DNA of 64,000 nucleotides, taken from NCBI RefSeq assembly GCF_016654115.1, contig NZ_JAEQAZ010000001.1:1-64000 (forward strand), read 5' to 3'. The notes below the pieces were generated by a model. The model saw nothing but the letters and a program-made list of their open reading frames with translations, was not told the origin of the DNA and did not search any database. A program made the translations under genes and the position numbers. This stretch comes from Streptomyces sp. MBT53 (GTDB lineage: Bacteria; Actinomycetota; Actinomycetes; Streptomycetales; Streptomycetaceae). The first letter of the stretch is position 1. Each line of letters begins with the position of its first letter. Shown in pieces: positions 45,595-54,140 of the stretch.

Positions 45595-45606
45595 GACCGT
45601 ACGGTC
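45595..45606. promoter_or_regulatory. 12-bp perfect palindrome
   Basis: GACCGTACGGTC is a perfect dyad just upstream (reverse strand) of the terminator hairpin. It could be an operator of the promoter feeding the leader of the cNMP-domain gene; no regulator is known. Confidence 0.35.
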
Positions 45607-45686
45607 GACTCCGTGACCACGTATGAATGAACCGTAAACCATCGGCGGGCATTTCGTACCCAGCTGAACCGGTCGCGTGACCGGTT

Positions 45687-45866
45687 TCACTTCGCGGCAT
45701 GCCGGCCGGGGGCCACGATCTCGTCCAGCACCCGCAGAACGGCCTCGTAGGCCACCTCCCGGACGGGGTCGCCCTGCTCCGACCACGCGTGCGCCTCCTG
45801 GGCGGCGAAGGCCCGGGCCCGTTGGATGCGCCGCAACAATTCACCCGAGTCCACGACATCAGTCAT
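45687..45866 (-). CDS. Small hypothetical protein, 59 aa
   Basis: ATG 45866 to TGA at 45687 encodes an acidic helical peptide (MTDVVDSGELLRRIQRARAF ... VREVAYEAVLRVLDEIVAPG). Codon third positions are strongly G/C and no rare codons appear, as in neighbouring genes. GGGGGTAG lies about 10 bases upstream. It starts 29 bases after the FUSC stop on the same strand, so it is probably the last gene of the ndh-FUSC unit. It has no signal peptide, membrane span or recognised domain; a protein-protein role is a guess. Confidence 0.6.
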   Translation of the reverse strand: MTDVVDSGELLRRIQRARAFAAQEAHAWSEQGDPVREVAYEAVLRVLDEIVAPGRHAAK

Positions 45867-45895
45867 GCCGAACGTCTACCCCCGGCGCGCGCGGT

Positions 45896-48139
45896 TCACT
45901 TCGCGGGCGCCGGAATCGGTACTCCGAGCGGGCGCGCCAGACCGACCACGGCCTCGTCCAGGCGCTGCAGATGCCGCAGCACGCGGTCGGTCACCCGGCC
46001 GTAGCGCGGGGTCCCGGGCGTACCGGGCCGCAGCAGGGACGCGATGCTCGGCCCGGTCTCGATCAGGCCCACGGCGTCCCCGTCCGCGACATGCGCGCCG
46101 ATCACCCCGATGTTGTGCACGATCCGGCGCCCCGCCTCCCGCAGCCGGGGATCGGCCGCGATCGACGGATGCGTCGGCAGCAGCTCGGCGGTCGCCGCCA
46201 GATAGCGCGCGTGATAGGCGCAGGTCTCAAGGAGCGCGACGACGAACCGGGCGGTGTCCCGGCGTGCCCGCAACGGCGTGATCGGATGCGTCAACGGCTG
46301 CGTCGAGGCGCTCAGATCGGCCAGCGCCTGGTCCAAGTCCCTTGCCTTGTCGAGGAGTTCGGCCGGGGCGCCACCGCTGAGCTGGTCGACGGCGGCCTCG
46401 GTGACCTCCGTGAGGCGCGCCAGCACGGTCCCGAGCAGTTCGTTCGTACGGCGGTCCGTGTGCACCGGCAGCACCAGCGCCGCCGCGACCACCCCGCAGG
46501 CCGCACCCAGCGCCGTCTCCTCGATCCGCAGCACCAGCACCGACGCGCTGTAGGTGTGCAGCAGCGTGTAGAGCAGGCCCAGCATCGCGGTGACGAAGAA
46601 GGACATCAGGGTGTACGACAGCGGTGCCGTGTAGAACATCGCGAAGATGAACAGCAGCACCAGCGCGAACGCCGTCCATGTGTGGTGCCCGACCAGGCCC
46701 GCCAGTCCGATACCGGCGACCACACCCAGGACCGTGCCGAGCAGCCGCCGGTAGCCCTTGACCAGGATCTCGCCGGTGGACGAGGTGTTGAGGAACACGA
46801 TCCAGCAGGTCAGCACCGCCCAGTACCAGCGCTGACTGGACAGGAACTCGCCGCCGATGATCGCCAGCGACGACCCCACGGCGACCTGCACGGCGGCGCG
46901 TGTCGTCGGCCGCCGCAACCCCGTGCGCTCCGCGTCCTCGGCCTCCTCGCTGCTCGCGATGGCGACGTCCTCCGCGTCCAGCTCCTCGCGCGAGCGGGTC
47001 GTCGCGGGCGTGTCCTCGGACTCGTCCTGCGGCCCGTCCACGGCGATCCGCAGCCCCAGCACCGCTCGCGCGGCCTCACCGATGCCCCGGAACACGTCCT
47101 GCACGGCGTCGGAGGCGGACGGCAGGTTCTCCTCCTCGCGATAGCCCAGCAGCCTGTTGCGCACCCGGGCCAGCCCGGTGCCCGAGTCCGCGCCCACGGG
47201 CCGCAGGACCAGCAGGCGCAGCGCCTCCAGCTCGCGGCGCAACGTGTCGGTCGTCCGGTCCGGCACCGGCAGCCGGTCGGCCAACGGGACGGGTGCGCCC
47301 GGCAGATGCAGGGTCAAGGTGTGGCCCCGCTCGGCGCTGCGCGCGGTCAGCAGCAGGAGCCCAAGGCGTTCGGCGGCGATCTCGGCGTCGGCGATCCGCC
47401 GTTGCACCAGCCGCGCCACCGCCTCGTCGGAGGTCCCGTCCTCCAGTCGCCCCTGGATCAGCAGCGCCGTCTCGTGCAGCCGCGCGGTCCCCTCGCGTAC
47501 GTCGTCGAGGGCCTTCTCCATGTCGTCGGGACCGGCGTCGAGCAACGCGAGCTGCGCGGTGACCAGTTGGGCGAACCGGGCCCGGAACGCCCGCCGCAGC
47601 CGGTCCAGCGTCCCCGTCGGTGTCTCCGGCACCAGCGCGAACCGCACCAGCGCGCTGCACACGAAGGCGACGCCGATCACGCCGTACAGCCGGGGCAGTG
47701 CGGAGACGGTCGCGCCGATGAACAGGGACAGGAAGTAGATCTGGAAGCCGATCAGGCCGAGCGCGGTGCCGCGGTCGCCGAAGCGACGGCTGTAGACCGC
47801 GCCGAAGATCAGCAGGACGAAGAAGACGTCACCGGCGACCACCCGCGAGTTCAGCAGCGCGCTCAGCGACACCGAGGCCAGCGCCACCGGCAGACCGAGC
47901 GCGAGCGTCACCGCCTGCCCCGCGCGCTGCTTCTCGCGGATCGCGAACGTCGACACCATCGCCGACATCGCCCCGGCCACCAGATGCGGCACCGAGGCGT
48001 GCAGCAGGGAGAGCACGGTCAGCGTGAGCGCGATCGAGGCCACTGTCCGCAGCCCGGCCGTCAGCCGCAGCAGTCCGGGATCGGACGCCGCGACCCGATC
48101 CCACAGCCGTGCCCACGCCGCCCGTCCCGCTGCCCTCAC
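45896..48139 (-). CDS. FUSC family membrane protein (aromatic acid exporter-like)
   Basis: This 747-residue protein has the FUSC/ArAE repeat plan: an N-terminal set of about six spans (TVASIALTLTVLSLLHASVPHLVAG ... LYGVIGVAFVCSALV), a long cytosolic helical segment (about 200-390), and a second set (AAVQVAVGSSLAIIGGEFLSSQRWYWAVLTCWIVFLNTSSTGEILVKGYRRLLGTVLGVVAGIGLAGLVG). The RLLGTVLG-G pattern is the family hallmark. Homologues such as AaeB/YccS export aromatic carboxylates, and the substrate here is unknown. GTG 48139 is the probable start with GGGAGA upstream; ATG 30 bases further up runs straight into a stop. It follows ndh by 48 bases on the same strand. Confidence 0.87.
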   Translation of the reverse strand: MRAAGRAAWARLWDRVAASDPGLLRLTAGLRTVASIALTLTVLSLLHASVPHLVAGAMSAMVSTFAIREKQRAGQAVTLALGLPVALASVSLSALLNSRVVAGDVFFVLLIFGAVYSRRFGDRGTALGLIGFQIYFLSLFIGATVSALPRLYGVIGVAFVCSALVRFALVPETPTGTLDRLRRAFRARFAQLVTAQLALLDAGPDDMEKALDDVREGTARLHETALLIQGRLEDGTSDEAVARLVQRRIADAEIAAERLGLLLLTARSAERGHTLTLHLPGAPVPLADRLPVPDRTTDTLRRELEALRLLVLRPVGADSGTGLARVRNRLLGYREEENLPSASDAVQDVFRGIGEAARAVLGLRIAVDGPQDESEDTPATTRSREELDAEDVAIASSEEAEDAERTGLRRPTTRAAVQVAVGSSLAIIGGEFLSSQRWYWAVLTCWIVFLNTSSTGEILVKGYRRLLGTVLGVVAGIGLAGLVGHHTWTAFALVLLFIFAMFYTAPLSYTLMSFFVTAMLGLLYTLLHTYSASVLVLRIEETALGAACGVVAAALVLPVHTDRRTNELLGTVLARLTEVTEAAVDQLSGGAPAELLDKARDLDQALADLSASTQPLTHPITPLRARRDTARFVVALLETCAYHARYLAATAELLPTHPSIAADPRLREAGRRIVHNIGVIGAHVADGDAVGLIETGPSIASLLRPGTPGTPRYGRVTDRVLRHLQRLDEAVVGLARPLGVPIPAPAK

Positions 48140-48187
48140 GCCGCCGTACTCTCCCCGGGGTTCATCTCAAGATCCGTACCACCGATG

Positions 48188-49564
48188 CTACGGCTCCTGG
48201 GTCCCGGCCCCCTCGACCTGGTCGCGCACCTGCTCGGGCGAGAGATACGAGTCGGTGTACTCGAAGTCCTTCAGGGTGGCCGGTTTGCGGGCCTGGAAGC
48301 CGGTGCGCACGAAGTCGTCGCCGGCCAGCGCGTTGAGCGTCCAGTTCGTCGCGACGCGGACCTTGGCGACGTTGGTGCGCAGCGCCGACCAGTGGTAGCC
48401 GCGCGCCACGACCTGGGCGGGCAGACCGCGCAGTTCGATGCCGAGCGGCTTGGACACCGCGTCCTTGCCGCCGAGGTCCACGACCAGACCGAGGTCCTTG
48501 TGGACGTACGGCTTCAACGGCTGGTTGCGGAGGGTCGCGATCACGTTGTCGGCGACGACCTTGCCCTGCCGCATCGCGTGCTGCGCGGTCGGCGGGCAGA
48601 TCGCGCCGTCCCCGCCCTTGGCCTCGTCCGGGACCGCCCCGGAGTCGCCGAGCGCGAACACCCCGTCGTGTCCGGGGAGGTTCATGTCGGCGGTGACCGC
48701 GAGGCGCCCCCGAATCGTTTCCGCACCGAGCGTGGCGATCAGTGGACTGGCGACCACACCGGCCGTCCAGATCAGCGTCCGGGTCGGCACCACGCGTCCG
48801 TCGGTGAAGGTGACCTCCTCCGGCCCGGCCTTGGCGATGGAGACACCCAGGGAGATGTCGATACCGCGCCTGGTCAGGATCTGCTGCGCGCTCTTGCCGA
48901 GCTTGTCGCCCAGCTCGGGCATCAGCTTCGGCGCGATGTCGATGAGGTGCCACTTGATCAACCCCGGGTCGATGCGCGGGTAGCGCTTGACGGCGGCATG
49001 CGTCAGCTTCTGCAGACAGGCGGCCGTCTCGGTGCCGGCGTATCCGCCGCCCACGACGACGAACTGGAGCCGCGAGGCCTTCTCCGCCGGGTCGTCGCTC
49101 GCGTCCGCGAGGTCGAGCTGCGTGATCACGTGGTCGCGGATGTACGCGGCCTCGGCGAGCGTCTTCATCCCGAAGGCGTGGTCCGTCAGCCCGGGGATGT
49201 CGAAGGTGCGGGTGATGCTGCCGGGGGACAGCACGATGTAGTCGTAGGGCTCGTTGACGATCTCGTCGTTGATCGTGCGGATCACACAGACCTTGGACTT
49301 CATGTCCACGCCGATGGCACCGCCCGGGATGATCCGGGTGCGGTACTTGCTGCTGCGGCGCAGCGAGACGGCGATCGACTGCGGGGTCAGGACGCCGGAG
49401 GCGACCTGGGGCAGCAGGGGAAGATAGAGCTGGTAGGAGAACGGCGTCACCAGGGCGACGTCGGCCTCGTCGGTGTTCAGTTTCCGTTCCAGGCGGCGTA
49501 CGCACTGCACTCCTGCGAAGCCTGCGCCAACCACCAGGATCCTCGGTCGTGTCACGGTGTTCAT
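48188..49564 (-). CDS. ndh: Type II NADH dehydrogenase (NAD(P)/FAD-dependent oxidoreductase)
   Basis: This 458-residue monotopic enzyme transfers electrons from NADH to menaquinone without proton pumping. FAD-binding motif ILVVGAGFAGVQCVRRLERKL is at 10-30, the NADH motif FVVVGGGYAGTETAACLQKL near 170, the conserved LALGD-type FALGDSGAVPDEAKGG near 310, and PPTAQHAMRQGKVVADNV next to the quinone site. The C-terminal amphipathic region has GYHWSALRTNVAKVRVATNWTLNALAGDDF. ATG 49564 is immediately preceded by AGAAGGG, which is closer than usual. It is the first gene of a likely ndh-FUSC-small protein unit. Confidence 0.9.
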   Translation of the reverse strand: MNTVTRPRILVVGAGFAGVQCVRRLERKLNTDEADVALVTPFSYQLYLPLLPQVASGVLTPQSIAVSLRRSSKYRTRIIPGGAIGVDMKSKVCVIRTINDEIVNEPYDYIVLSPGSITRTFDIPGLTDHAFGMKTLAEAAYIRDHVITQLDLADASDDPAEKASRLQFVVVGGGYAGTETAACLQKLTHAAVKRYPRIDPGLIKWHLIDIAPKLMPELGDKLGKSAQQILTRRGIDISLGVSIAKAGPEEVTFTDGRVVPTRTLIWTAGVVASPLIATLGAETIRGRLAVTADMNLPGHDGVFALGDSGAVPDEAKGGDGAICPPTAQHAMRQGKVVADNVIATLRNQPLKPYVHKDLGLVVDLGGKDAVSKPLGIELRGLPAQVVARGYHWSALRTNVAKVRVATNWTLNALAGDDFVRTGFQARKPATLKDFEYTDSYLSPEQVRDQVEGAGTQEP

Positions 49565-49815
49565 CCCTTCTGCGGCTCCAGGCGGTCTGCCTCGACGTCG
49601 TCCGCCTGCCCCTGGATCGCTGCTTCGCACACCAACATCGATCCCACCGTGCCGGGAGCCGTTCCGCCAGCTGAGCGCGGCAGGCAGACGAACGCGTGGG
49701 CACCAGCATGCCCCGCCGACGCCCGGCGTACGCCCCGGGCGCATGAACAAATGGCGTACGTGAACCGGTCTCGACCCGCTCTTGGGCGACCGCTTCGGAC
49801 CGTAGAGTGCACGCC

Positions 49816-50640
49816 ATGTCGCACACTCAGCCCGAGCCGGGGTCCGGCTTCCGCACCCAGAACATCGACCCCGGCAACGTGACGCGGCTGGTGGCCGCGC
49901 TCGACATGCAGGAAACCAATCCCGGCGTACGACGCCTGCGGGCCTGGGCACACGAGGCACTGGACCCGCGTGCCGGTGAACGCGCCCTCGACATCGGGTC
50001 CGGCACCGGCTCGACGACCCGTGAACTGGCCGCCGCGGTCGGGGACACCGGCTCGGCGCTCGGTGTCGAGCCCAACCCGGGGCTGCGGACGATCGCCCAG
50101 GAACGCGCCGCCGAGGCCGGCAACGCGGCCCGCTTCACGGACGGCGACGCGCTGTCCCTGCCCGTGCCGGACGCCTCCGTGGACGTCGTCTGGTGCGAAC
50201 GGGTGCTCCAGCACCTCGCCGAACCGGACAAGGCCGTCGCCGAGATGGCCCGGGTACTGCGCCCCGGCGGGCGCGTGGCCCTCCTCGACACCGACTGGGC
50301 GACCACGATCCTGCACCCCGGCGACCCGGAGATCATGGCCGCGCTCACCTCGGGCGCCCTCACCGGCGCGGCCAACCCCTACGCGGGACGCCGGCTCGTG
50401 GGCCAGCTCAGCGCGGCCGGGTTCGCCGTCGACGACCGGGGCTCGCAGGCGCTGCTCCAGGACCACCGGTCGGTCGTCTGGCCCCTGATCCGCATGCTCG
50501 GCGAGTCCGCGGTGCGCCGCGGCGCACTCACCGAGGATCAGCGCGACCGCGCCTACGCCGACCTCACCGAGGCCGCCGAACAGGGCGCGCTGCACATGTC
50601 CGTGACGATGTTCGCGGTCGTCGCCCACCGCCCGGAGTGA
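49816..50640 (+). CDS. Class I SAM-dependent methyltransferase
   Basis: This 274-residue protein has motif I LDIGSGTGSTTRELAAAVG, motif II VEPNPGLRTIAQERA, the post-II acidic DGDALSLPVPDASVDVVWCERVLQHLAEPDKAVAEMARVLRPGG and post-III VALLDTDW, that is the Methyltransf_11 pattern. The product class resembles ubiquinone/menaquinone or small-molecule C-methylases, and the acceptor is unknown. ATG 49816 is preferred to GTG 49807 by homology. It is divergent from ndh across 251 bases that hold no recognisable gene. Confidence 0.86.
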   Translation: MSHTQPEPGSGFRTQNIDPGNVTRLVAALDMQETNPGVRRLRAWAHEALDPRAGERALDIGSGTGSTTRELAAAVGDTGSALGVEPNPGLRTIAQERAAEAGNAARFTDGDALSLPVPDASVDVVWCERVLQHLAEPDKAVAEMARVLRPGGRVALLDTDWATTILHPGDPEIMAALTSGALTGAANPYAGRRLVGQLSAAGFAVDDRGSQALLQDHRSVVWPLIRMLGESAVRRGALTEDQRDRAYADLTEAAEQGALHMSVTMFAVVAHRPE

Positions 50641-50643
50641 CCC

Positions 50644-50671
50644 CGTGTTCCGGTGACCTCACCGGAACACG
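50644..50671. terminator. Bidirectional hairpin between convergent genes
   Basis: CGTGTTCCGGTGA (50644-50656) and TCACCGGAACACG (50659-50671) are perfect 13-bp inverted repeats separated by two bases. They cover the end of the ligase coding region and its stop, three bases after the methyltransferase stop. Confidence 0.8.
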
Positions 50672-52575
50672 TTGTCCGCGTCCTCCCACCCCGTGACCTG
50701 CTCGTCCACCGTCGGCAGGCGCGGGGCACGCGCGCGTGCCTGGTACATCGCGTCGATCTCGAACGCGTACTTCCGCACGATCGCGTCCCTGCGCAGCTTC
50801 ATCGACGGCGTCAGCAGCCCGCCCGCGACGTCGAACGGCTGCGGGAGCACCCGGAACACCCGGATCGACTCGGCGCGCCCCACCGGGCTGTTGGCGGCCG
50901 CCACGGCCCGCGTGATCTCCTCCCGCAGCGCGTTCTCCTCACGCGCCTCCCGGCCCCGCGCGTCGCTCTGCATCGCGAGACCGGCCTGCCAGTGCGCCAC
51001 GAACTCCGGGTCCAGGGTCAGCAGCGCCCCCACACAGGGACGGTCGTCGCCGACGACGACCGCCTGATGGATCAGGGGATGCATGCGCAGCCGGTTCTCC
51101 AGCGCGGCCGGCGCGACGCTCTTGCCGCTGCTGGTGATGATGATGTCCTTCTTGCGGCCGGTGATCGTCAGATACCCCTCGGTGTCCAGCCGCCCGATGT
51201 CCCCGGTCGCCAGCCAGCCCGCGTGCATGGTCGCCCGGGTCGCCCGCTCGTCGTTGATGTAGCCCTGGAACATCGACGGGCCGTGCACCAGGATCTCGCC
51301 GTCCTCCGCGACCCGGATCTCGGTCCCGGGCAGCGCCTGCCCCACGGTGCCGATCTTCTCCCGGCCCGCGGGCTGCATGGTGATCCCGCCGGCGGTCTCC
51401 GTGAGCCCGTAGCCGTCGTGCACCATGATGCCGATGCCCGCGTAGAACAGGGACAGTTCACGGTTCAGCGGGGAGCCGCCCGACGTGCCGCCGACCACCC
51501 GGCCGCCCAGGCCCGCGCGCAGCTTGCGGTACACCGTCCGCTCGTACACGGCGTGCTGCAGCCGCAGATCGAGTCCGGGGCCCGAGCCCCGGCCGAGTCT
51601 CAGCCGCTCCTCGGCCGCCGCGAACTCCCGTGCGGTCGCCGCGGCCCGCTCGAACAGCGCGCCGCGGCCCAGCTGTTGGGCCGTCCGCAACATGGTCTTG
51701 TAGATCTTCTCGAAGACCGAAGGCACCGCGTAGAGATAGGTGGGCCGGAAGGAGCGCAGCCCCGACACCAGCGCGGCCTCGGTCATCTCCGGCTCGTGCG
51801 CCATCAGCCAGCCGCCGCGCGTGCACAGGCCCTGGATCATCAGGCCGTACACATGGGAGAAGGGCAGGAAGGCCAGCACGGCAGGCTGTTCCCCCGCGGG
51901 TGCCGCCGTGTTCGGCCAGCCCGAGAGCAGGGTGTCGCAGGGGCTGGCGAGGCTGCGATGGCTCAGCGCGCAGCCCATGGGGCGGCCGGAGGTGCCCGAG
52001 GTGTAGGCGACGACCGCGGTCGAGTCCGGCATCACGATCCGGCGCAGCGAGTCCACTGTGGTCTGCGGGATGTACGTGCCCCGCTCGACGAGTTGGGGCA
52101 GCGCCCCGGAGTCCAGCTGCCAGACGTGCCGCAGCAGCGGCAGCGCGGCACACACCGTGCCGACCGTCATGATGCCCTGCTCGTCCTCCACCACCACGGC
52201 CACGCAGTTGGCGTCCCGCAGGATCCACTCGACCTGCTCGCGCGAGGACGTCGGATGGACCGGCACGACCTCGGCGCCGACCGCCCACAGGGCGTGGCTG
52301 AGCACCGTCCACTCGTACCGGGTGCGGGCCATGATCGCGACCCGGCTGCCCGGCGAGATCCCGGAGGCGATCAACCCCTTGGCCACGTCGACGACTTCGT
52401 CCCGCAGTTCGACCGCCGTCACTTCCTCCCACACGGGGGAGGAGGGGTCGGGCCGGCGCGCGACCAGCGGAAGGGTGGGATTGATGGCCGCGGTCTCGAA
52501 GACGCTGTCGGCGAGGCCGCCGGTGAGGGTGGTCAGGGCGGAGGTGGGGGGTGGAGCGACGGCGAAGTCGCGCAT
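50659..52575 (-). CDS. AMP-dependent acyl-CoA synthetase/ligase
   Basis: This 638-residue ANL-superfamily enzyme has the P-loop AYTSGTSGRPMG near 185, the adenylate motif GYGLTETAGG near 385, GWLATGDIGRLD near 450 and the hinge/C-terminal catalytic lysine region KDIIITSSGKSVAPAALENRLR. Length and the VPSVFEKIYKTMLRTA segment match the long-chain fatty acyl-CoA ligase (FadD15-like) branch. It activates a carboxylic acid to acyl-AMP and then CoA thioester. I chose ATG 52575, six bases after AGGAG; the upstream ATG 52617 lacks that site. It is divergent from the aminotransferase gene and converges with the methyltransferase. Confidence 0.9.
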   Translation of the reverse strand: MRDFAVAPPPTSALTTLTGGLADSVFETAAINPTLPLVARRPDPSSPVWEEVTAVELRDEVVDVAKGLIASGISPGSRVAIMARTRYEWTVLSHALWAVGAEVVPVHPTSSREQVEWILRDANCVAVVVEDEQGIMTVGTVCAALPLLRHVWQLDSGALPQLVERGTYIPQTTVDSLRRIVMPDSTAVVAYTSGTSGRPMGCALSHRSLASPCDTLLSGWPNTAAPAGEQPAVLAFLPFSHVYGLMIQGLCTRGGWLMAHEPEMTEAALVSGLRSFRPTYLYAVPSVFEKIYKTMLRTAQQLGRGALFERAAATAREFAAAEERLRLGRGSGPGLDLRLQHAVYERTVYRKLRAGLGGRVVGGTSGGSPLNRELSLFYAGIGIMVHDGYGLTETAGGITMQPAGREKIGTVGQALPGTEIRVAEDGEILVHGPSMFQGYINDERATRATMHAGWLATGDIGRLDTEGYLTITGRKKDIIITSSGKSVAPAALENRLRMHPLIHQAVVVGDDRPCVGALLTLDPEFVAHWQAGLAMQSDARGREAREENALREEITRAVAAANSPVGRAESIRVFRVLPQPFDVAGGLLTPSMKLRRDAIVRKYAFEIDAMYQARARAPRLPTVDEQVTGWEDADNVFR

Positions 52576-52730
52576 GCGCTGCTCCTGGGTTGTACGGGGC
52601 GTGACTCTGCCGATCATTGCTGTTATCGACGGTGCTCGAATGTAGCCCAGGTGTGAGCGATTGGTGAGGGGAACAGGGAAGTGGCCTTACGGAGTTTGGT
52701 GGTTGAGTGGAACCGACCTGACAAAGCGGG

Positions 52731-54128
52731 GTGTACGAGGACGTGAGCACGGTGGATCTCGACGAGTTGAGAGCACATGACTTCGGCTATCTGGACGCCG
52801 AGGGACACACCTATCTCGACTACACGGGCGCGGGACTCGCCCCCAGCTCACTGGTCCTGGCCGGCGCCGCGCGGATCACCCGGGGCGTCTACGGCAACCC
52901 GCACTCGGAGAGCCCCGCCGCACGCGCCTCCGGCGACCTGCTGGCCGAGGCCCGCGCGGCGGTCCTGCGGCACTTCTCGGCCGACCCGGCCGAGTACACC
53001 GTGGTGTTCACCGCCAACGCGACGGCCGCGCTGCGCCTGGTCGGCGAGTCCTACCCGTTCGCACGGGGCAGCCGGCTCGTGATGCTGCTCGACAACCACA
53101 ACTCGGTGAACGGACTGCGCGAGTACGCCCGCGCCGCCGGCGCCAGGACCGAGTACGTCCCGGTCCACGGCCAGGACCTGGCCGTGGACGAGGAACGGCT
53201 GCGCACCGCGCTCACGGCCCGCACCCGCCGCCGCGGACTCCTCGCCTATCCCGCACAGAGCAACTTCACCGGCGTACGGCACTCCCTGGACTGGATCGCC
53301 ACCGCGCGGGAACACGGCTACGACGTCCTGCTCGACGCCGCCGCCTTCGTCCCCGCCAACCCCCTCGACCTGTCCCGCTACCACCCGGACTTCACCGTGG
53401 TCAGCTGGTACAAGGTGTTCGGCTACCCCACCGGCATAGGCAGCCTGATCGTCCGCCGCGAGGCCCTCGCCCGGCTGCGCAGGCCCTGGTTCTCCGGCGG
53501 CACCATCTACGCCGCGAGCGCCCAGGCGCAGTGGCACGTCCTCGCGGACGGCGAGGCCGCCTTCGAGGACGGCACCGTCAACTTCCTCTCCATACCGGAC
53601 ATCACGGCCGGCCTGGAGTGGATCGACGCCATCGGCATGGACCGCGTGCACGACCACGTCGCCCGGCTCACCGGCCAACTCCTCACGGGAGTGGCGAAGT
53701 TACGCCACAGCGACGGCTCCCCGATGGCCCGGGTCTACGGCCCCACCGACACCGGCCCCGCACGCGGCGGCACCGTCGCCCTCAACCTCCTCGGCGCGGA
53801 TGGCAGGGTGATCGACGAACGGATCGTCGCCCAGGACAGCGCCGAGCGCCGCATCTCGCTCCGCTTCGGCTGCTTCTGCAACCCGGGCGCCGGAGAGGCC
53901 GCGTTCGCCCTGCCCCTGCGCAGCCTGCGCTCGGCGGCCCGAACTCCGATGCGCTCACTGGAGGAGTACCTCGACCTGCTGGGCCTGCCCTCCGCGGGCG
54001 CCGTACGGGTCTCGGTGGGCGTCTCCTCGCAGCCCAGGGACGTCGAGACGTTTCTGGACTTCGTCGCGGACACCTACCGCGACCGCGTACCGACGGCGGC
54101 CGGCCTCGCCGACCGGGCAGGCTGCTGA
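52731..54128 (+). CDS. Class V aminotransferase / molybdenum-cofactor-sulfurase-like PLP protein
   Basis: This 465-residue PLP protein resembles the NifS-like N-terminal domain of Moco sulfurases. The fold begins YLDAEGHTYLDYTGAGLAPSSLV, the PLP-binding segment is DVLLDAAAFVPANPLDLS and the Schiff-base lysine is in VVSWYKVFGYPTGIGSL. A Moco-sulfurase-type CFCNPGAGEAAF near 380 contains the presumptive persulfide cysteine. The MOSC domain of eukaryotic ABA3 is absent, and no MOSC gene is adjacent. It may mobilise sulfur from cysteine, or be a desulfurase-like enzyme of other function. GTG 52731 is listed as start; GTG 52743 is equally possible. It ends 12 bases before the convergent ABC gene. 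Confidence 0.85.
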   Translation: MYEDVSTVDLDELRAHDFGYLDAEGHTYLDYTGAGLAPSSLVLAGAARITRGVYGNPHSESPAARASGDLLAEARAAVLRHFSADPAEYTVVFTANATAALRLVGESYPFARGSRLVMLLDNHNSVNGLREYARAAGARTEYVPVHGQDLAVDEERLRTALTARTRRRGLLAYPAQSNFTGVRHSLDWIATAREHGYDVLLDAAAFVPANPLDLSRYHPDFTVVSWYKVFGYPTGIGSLIVRREALARLRRPWFSGGTIYAASAQAQWHVLADGEAAFEDGTVNFLSIPDITAGLEWIDAIGMDRVHDHVARLTGQLLTGVAKLRHSDGSPMARVYGPTDTGPARGGTVALNLLGADGRVIDERIVAQDSAERRISLRFGCFCNPGAGEAAFALPLRSLRSAARTPMRSLEEYLDLLGLPSAGAVRVSVGVSSQPRDVETFLDFVADTYRDRVPTAAGLADRAGC

Positions 54129-54140
54129 ACGGCGGGCGGC

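Noticed and set aside
45687..45908. 12-bp match TTCACTTCGCGG at the ends of the 59-aa and FUSC genes
   Set aside because: Both copies encode the same short end (AK stop) in neighbouring genes; chance or local codon bias is enough to explain it.
45677..49882. 1401-codon open frame on the forward strand
   Set aside because: It is the antisense shadow of the FUSC and ndh genes on the reverse strand, Arg/Gln/His/Pro-rich and without domain signals. High GC3 routinely opens such frames.
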